A stretch of 64,000 bases of DNA from Papilionanthe hookeriana x Papilionanthe teres (Eukaryota > Streptophyta > Magnoliopsida > Asparagales > Orchidaceae): assembly GCA_022702705.1 (NCBI GenBank), contig CM040430.1:70693982-70757981 (forward strand), written 5' to 3'. Positions within the stretch are counted from its first letter, which is position 1, and the number at the start of each line of letters is the position of its first letter. Below are positions 60,294 through 64,000 of this stretch, piece after piece. The position numbers and the translations under genes were made by a program. The notes beneath the pieces were generated by a model, which worked only from the letters and a program-made list of their open reading frames with translations, searched no databases and had not been told where the DNA came from.

Positions 60294-60312
60294 TATATAG
60301 AACTTCTAGACA
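60294..60312. repeat. LINE target-site duplication, 5' side
   Basis: Exact second copy of the 19-bp word. It directly borders the truncated 5' end of the LINE. Confidence 0.9.
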
Positions 60313-60528
60313 TTCTAGAATTTTTTTATAAGGATTATCACTGACATCTCCTTTTCTACTGTTTTATATCTTATTAGCTTTTATTTTTTCTCAAATGTCT
60401 TACTATCCGACGATCCTTTACGGAATCCAAAAAAATAAGATCTATTGAAGATTAGGGAAATATTATAGATAAATAGAGTGGCGACTCAAAAAACGATATA
60501 AACATCGACACTGAGAAAATCTCCGACA

Positions 60529-62023
60529 CGGCTACGAACGCGGACAGGCCGGCCAAACTTGCCGTCCGGCCAAAACATTCTAGAAATCTCTCAATCAGTC
60601 GTTAGGAAGACTACATAAGGAAAAAAGGGGAGTAAATTCAATGTTCTTCTATGTACTTTCATGTAGCTTACAATGGATAAACGCGCAAAACATAACCACC
60701 TTTATTACACCCATATCACTGTCAAGATTTAAAGGCATTAGATTCTATAAATATATAAGTGAATATTTTATTCAAAAGAATGAAAAATATATAATTTATC
60801 CTCCTCTCTCTCGCTTTTCTCTATAAATAGAGAATCCCATAGCATGTAAAGGGGGCCATTCCTTAGGCTCTCGCCCTCTCTCTCTCCCTCATGTGGGGTG
60901 CTTGTTCCTCTTCTCCCTCCCACACTTATAACCCAAGCTTGTGTGGAATAAAAGAGGTCATCGAGCCTGAGAACCCCAATTCGCCCCTCAAGGATTAAAC
61001 CCTCTCTCTTTCTTTCCCTCTCTTTCTCCACTCTCTAGAATCCAACTCTATTTATTAGGCATGACCCACCGAAAAGATTTGGATTCAAAATGCACCTTCC
61101 TTCTCATTATCTTCCATACTGACCAATACCTTCACTATCTCCTTTTTCTTATCCCTTCATCGTTTTGCAAAGAATTTCGCTTGTTTTCACCGGAGATTAG
61201 TATGGGTTCAACATTTTGCTTTAGCTTTTAGGTATTAGGATTGCCATGAATGGCACACTTTTGATCCTGGATCCTCCTCATGTAACTATACAGTTTATTC
61301 AATAAATAACTACCAAACAAATTGCCTTCTAAACCATAAAAAAGTTGCTTAAATTACTTAGCTTACTCTAAGATAGATCAAACAAGACTTACTGGCAAAT
61401 TTAAGAAAATGATGTTTTATATACATACCACATAATTCTTAATCTTTACTAAGATGGAATGTTTTGAGATTCTAGTTTAAGGTTGTAGACTTCAAGTGTC
61501 ACTTTTCCAGCTTGTGAATTAAGTAAATTACAAATATGATTTTAGAGTTATGTATTCAAAAATAAAAATTAAAAATAGCCATAACACAACTAAAAATGTG
61601 CCACAATAAAGATTTATTTCATTAGCACACAAACATTATCAAAATGCTTCCTAAAATATAGTGACAGTATTGGCCCTCTCATCTAGTCCCGAAATAAGAA
61701 ATCAACCTTAGCATCATTCTATATTAAGCTTAAAATAAAAAATATTTTCCAAGTCTCAAGACACTGTAAACTAGCTTGCGGTAAACAAATTTTTATAGCA
61801 CGTAACTATGACCATTTCAAAAAAAAAAAAATCAAGTTTCATAAGTTAACTCAGCCGACATCCTGACACCCTGAAGTACCCATTGTCATGCCAACTAAAG
61901 GAGATTGAGCTTGACACAAAGTGCTTAAGACCTGCTTTCCAAACTCGATCGGATTTCTTCCAACCACTGAGGACCCATATGGCATTACTGTGGGAGAGAG
62001 GCACGACAAACTTCCACTTTTTC
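60529..62023. other. Gene-free stretch with promoter-like segment
   Basis: At 60796-61040 the plus strand has a CT-rich tract, CTATAAATAGAG (a TATA box, 60820-60831), a second CT-rich tract and GGAATAAAAG (60947-60956, polyadenylation-like). TATA box and AATAAA within 130 bp is the layout of an LTR U3-R region, so this may be an LTR fragment of another family, or a promoter. TG/CA borders are not clear. 61060-62023 shows nothing recognisable. 60540-60580 has inverted GGCCGG words. Confidence 0.35.
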
Positions 62024-63017
62024 GTCTGTTTGGTGCAGTGGTGGGGGAGCTGCTAGGGAGCAGCGTGGGCTAATTTCAACAAAAAATGGGTCGTGGGTTA
62101 TACCTTGCGGCCATATTTTTGCATGTTCCTTTTACCTTGCGGCCCCGATCCCTTTACTGCAGCTATGAGAGAGCGGCTTTGCTCATTTTCTCGTCAAGCT
62201 TCCATCTTCTACCGGTCTTTGTCGGCCGACAGATCCGCTGTATTAGAAGCTCACATTCTTCTCTTTATCATCCCATTATGTTTGCTCTCATTCTCTTCAC
62301 ACTGTTTGATGTTGATCTAAGGATTCTGGCGAAGGAGGATACTACAGTGGTGACCGTTATGGCTCGTATCCATGCGAAGCATCCACCCCTTCCAATGAAC
62401 AGAGTATGTCCATCCCATTAACTTCCATTGTTGATCAACAAGGTTTCTGTATCTCCTATCTAAAAAATGTTATGGGTGTTCATGCATACATTTGATTGGT
62501 GTGTTTGTTCTTTATTTTGATGATTATGTTGATATCATATCTAATACTAGCCGTACTTCAGTTCTCATTTTTTTCAATTAGGGTTCTTTCTTTTGTTGGA
62601 TGAGTTGATGGCTTTTCATGGTGAATTTTGTAAAGTTAAAGTTCCCAACTACTATTTATTTGTAAAGTTAATTTACTCCTTGAATGAAATCTTGACGGGT
62701 AATGCTACTACTATTTTTATAGAAATAAATAATTTTAGATTTGATTCAAGTAAGCCAGATTGGTAATTCTCCTCATTAGAGTTATATTTTGAAAAGAATT
62801 TCTGCTTCTGAAGTAGTAAATATGTGGTTATCATGATTCAGTTTTAAAAGCTTTTACTAAATAGAGTTCGAATTAGTCAATTTTCTATAGACAATGCGCT
62901 CACGATTGTTTTCACATAACCACAACAAACAAGTAACTAACTTCCCGCATCAACTCCTCGACAGCAATGGATGCAGCTGAAATCATAAAAGCTGTAGCTG
63001 CCCTAAACAGACCCTAA
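62024..63017. mobile_element. Possible MITE or small DNA transposon
   Basis: GTCTGTTTGGTGCAG at 62024 is an inverted match to CTGCCCTAAACAGAC at 62998-63013, extended by GGGAGCTGC against AAAGCTGTAGCT. The roughly 990-bp interior holds overlapping open frames (62086-62421) with no family I recognise. The right end is followed by TAA; a matching left duplication is not seen. A decayed hAT- or PIF-like MITE is the likeliest reading. Confidence 0.35.
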
Positions 63018-63229
63018 ATCCTATCATCATCATCCGAAGCGACACTAGAGTTGCTTCATCTTCACTAGAAGAACAAACCAATATAAAATTTATTAACAAT
63101 GCTAGCAATTTGTTAACCGATGACCAAGACGTTGCTTGGAAGATATGCCAATAGAAAAAAAATTAATAAGCTAGCATGCAGCTTCTATTGCTTTATCAAA
63201 TGCAAGGATTCCCTGGCTTCAACTAACAA

Positions 63230-64000
63230 TAAATCGCCATTGACAGCTCAAATGGCATATTCCTTACGAACTCAAAATCCTTTTTAATCTCCTGAAATGT
63301 CCAAGACGGTCAACGACAAATGCATAATGATCAAATCAGGGTTCCATTTCTTTGTCCTTAACCATGCTAAAAAACATTTCCAGACCTTCTGCATCCTAAT
63401 AAAAAAACTGTGCTAGTAACAGAGTCAGACTACACATATCCCATTGACTTAAATAAACACACATTTCTGCCCATACCTTTGTCGCCGTATCCCACTAACA
63501 TCGCATTCCATCTAATCACGATTCTCTTAGGCATGTGCTCAAGAACTCTACGATAATACAAGAGAGAGTCACATTTTAAATACATATACATTGTATAGTT
63601 TTGTAGAATAATATAAATTGAATGATGTGTCAAATATAGGGCCGTGAATTTGCTTACCATACTCCAAAACTGAAAGCAAGGCCAAATCAATAAAAACAAT
63701 GGTAAATCTCACATAGTTTCATTCCATACCCTGACTATTACGCTTTTGAAACATTTTGAAGTAATCCCTGTCGAGGCGTAATTGAGCAGAATCTAAAATA
63801 ATAGAAGTGCAAGCTACAATCTCTTTTTCGAGAAATACTTCGACAACCATTCTAACATCATGGATTTTAGATGAATTTGCATGCATGATAAGAGGAGAAC
63901 CCCGGACTTAAGATGTGTGATACTTGATTTTTTATGACAAGAGCATGCTCAAATCTAAGAAGGCAATTGCCAGAAGCTAGCACACAAACCAACGTAAACT
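63230..64000 (-). pseudogene. Pentatricopeptide-repeat (PPR) protein pseudogene
   Basis: Minus-strand frames give PLS-class PPR motifs in order: ALVIKNQVSHI (about 63935), EKEIVACTSIILDSAQ (about 63820), ALLSVLEYGKQIHGPIF (about 63660-63690), YLKCDSLLYYRRVLEHMPKR and WNAMLVGYGDKGMGRNV (63590-63460). Then follow EGLEMFFSMVKDKEMEP (about 63385), DHYAFVVDRLG (about 63330) and FEFVRNMPFELSMAIY (about 63270-63230). The last parts resemble the L2/S2/E region near the C-terminus. At least five stops and several frameshifts occur. PPR proteins bind organelle RNA; this copy cannot make one. It continues beyond the window. Confidence 0.75.

Larger units (their letters stand above)
54713..60528 (+). mobile_element. 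Diverged relative of the giant LTR-like elements
   Basis: No gene apart from an inserted LINE. The stretch at 59620-59690 (GTAATTTACTATAGGAGCTTGC and following TATAGGAGATTTAAAGAACTC) matches copy D near 53690-53740. GTGGCGACTC at 60478 parallels GGCGACCCC, and the putative end CTCCGACA (60521-60528) parallels ATGCCGACA. The 5' start is not seen, probably lost at 54712. Its middle is almost entirely tandem hairpin arrays (55395-58990). 54713-55394 and 58990-59740 show no feature except a roughly 100-bp duplication (GGGTGT..TCTGTTTTGCAG at 59079 and 59158). Confidence 0.55.

Noticed and set aside
62086..62421. Candidate 111-codon gene
   Set aside because: Overlaps another frame starting 7 bases later, no motif recognised, and it lies inside a putative MITE; listed only within that element.

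Overview
The window is repeat-dominated nuclear DNA from a flowering plant. The evidence is Athila-type and Tat/Ogre-type Ty3/gypsy retrotransposons with a primer-binding site matching the 3' end of plant tRNA-Asp, an RTE-clade LINE with the plant-type 3' tail, and a pentatricopeptide-repeat (PPR) pseudogene. There is no operon-like organisation, and I found no gene that looks intact and single-copy. The species cannot be named from sequence alone.

Layout. 1-921: end of a giant non-coding LTR-like element (copy A), inserted in the RNase H region of a Tat/Ogre-like gag-pro-pol relic (922-3960, minus). 3994-5362: Athila-type primer-binding site plus LTR (minus). 5363-11762: decayed Athila-type element E2 (plus) with RT, RNase H, integrase, two successive post-pol ORFs and a partial LTR. 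11763-19584: a second Athila-type element, E3 (minus), whose LTR carries a 129-bp tandem array of small hairpins. 19585-34568: giant element copy B (plus), split at 21640/29096 by an oppositely oriented giant element, copy C (21641-29095), with a 5-bp target duplication. 34569-45513: the best-preserved Athila-type element, E5 (minus), running from post-pol ORFs through integrase, RNase H, RT, protease and gag to PBS and LTR. It abuts a second LTR of the same family (45514-46557 plus 54111-54712), which is itself split by giant element copy D (46558-54110). 54713-60528: a diverged relative of the giant elements, largely made of tandem hairpin arrays, with a 5'-truncated RTE LINE inside it (59742-60293). 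60529-64000: lower-copy-looking DNA with a promoter-like or LTR-like stretch, a possible MITE and a PPR pseudogene on the minus strand running off the window.

How it fits together. This is a nested retrotransposon graveyard. The order of insertion can be read from who interrupts whom: copy A into the Tat-like relic, C into B, D into an E5-family LTR, E5 beside a same-family LTR, and the LINE into the giant relative. The most unusual signal is in the non-coding arrays. At 18.2-19.2 kb and again at 55.4-59.0 kb, the repeats are chains of short hairpins whose two arms differ between sub-repeats but stay complementary to each other. Other notable patterns are GGCGCC-rich palindromes placed before each post-pol ORF, duplication of that ORF, and a small reading frame kept in three giant-element copies.
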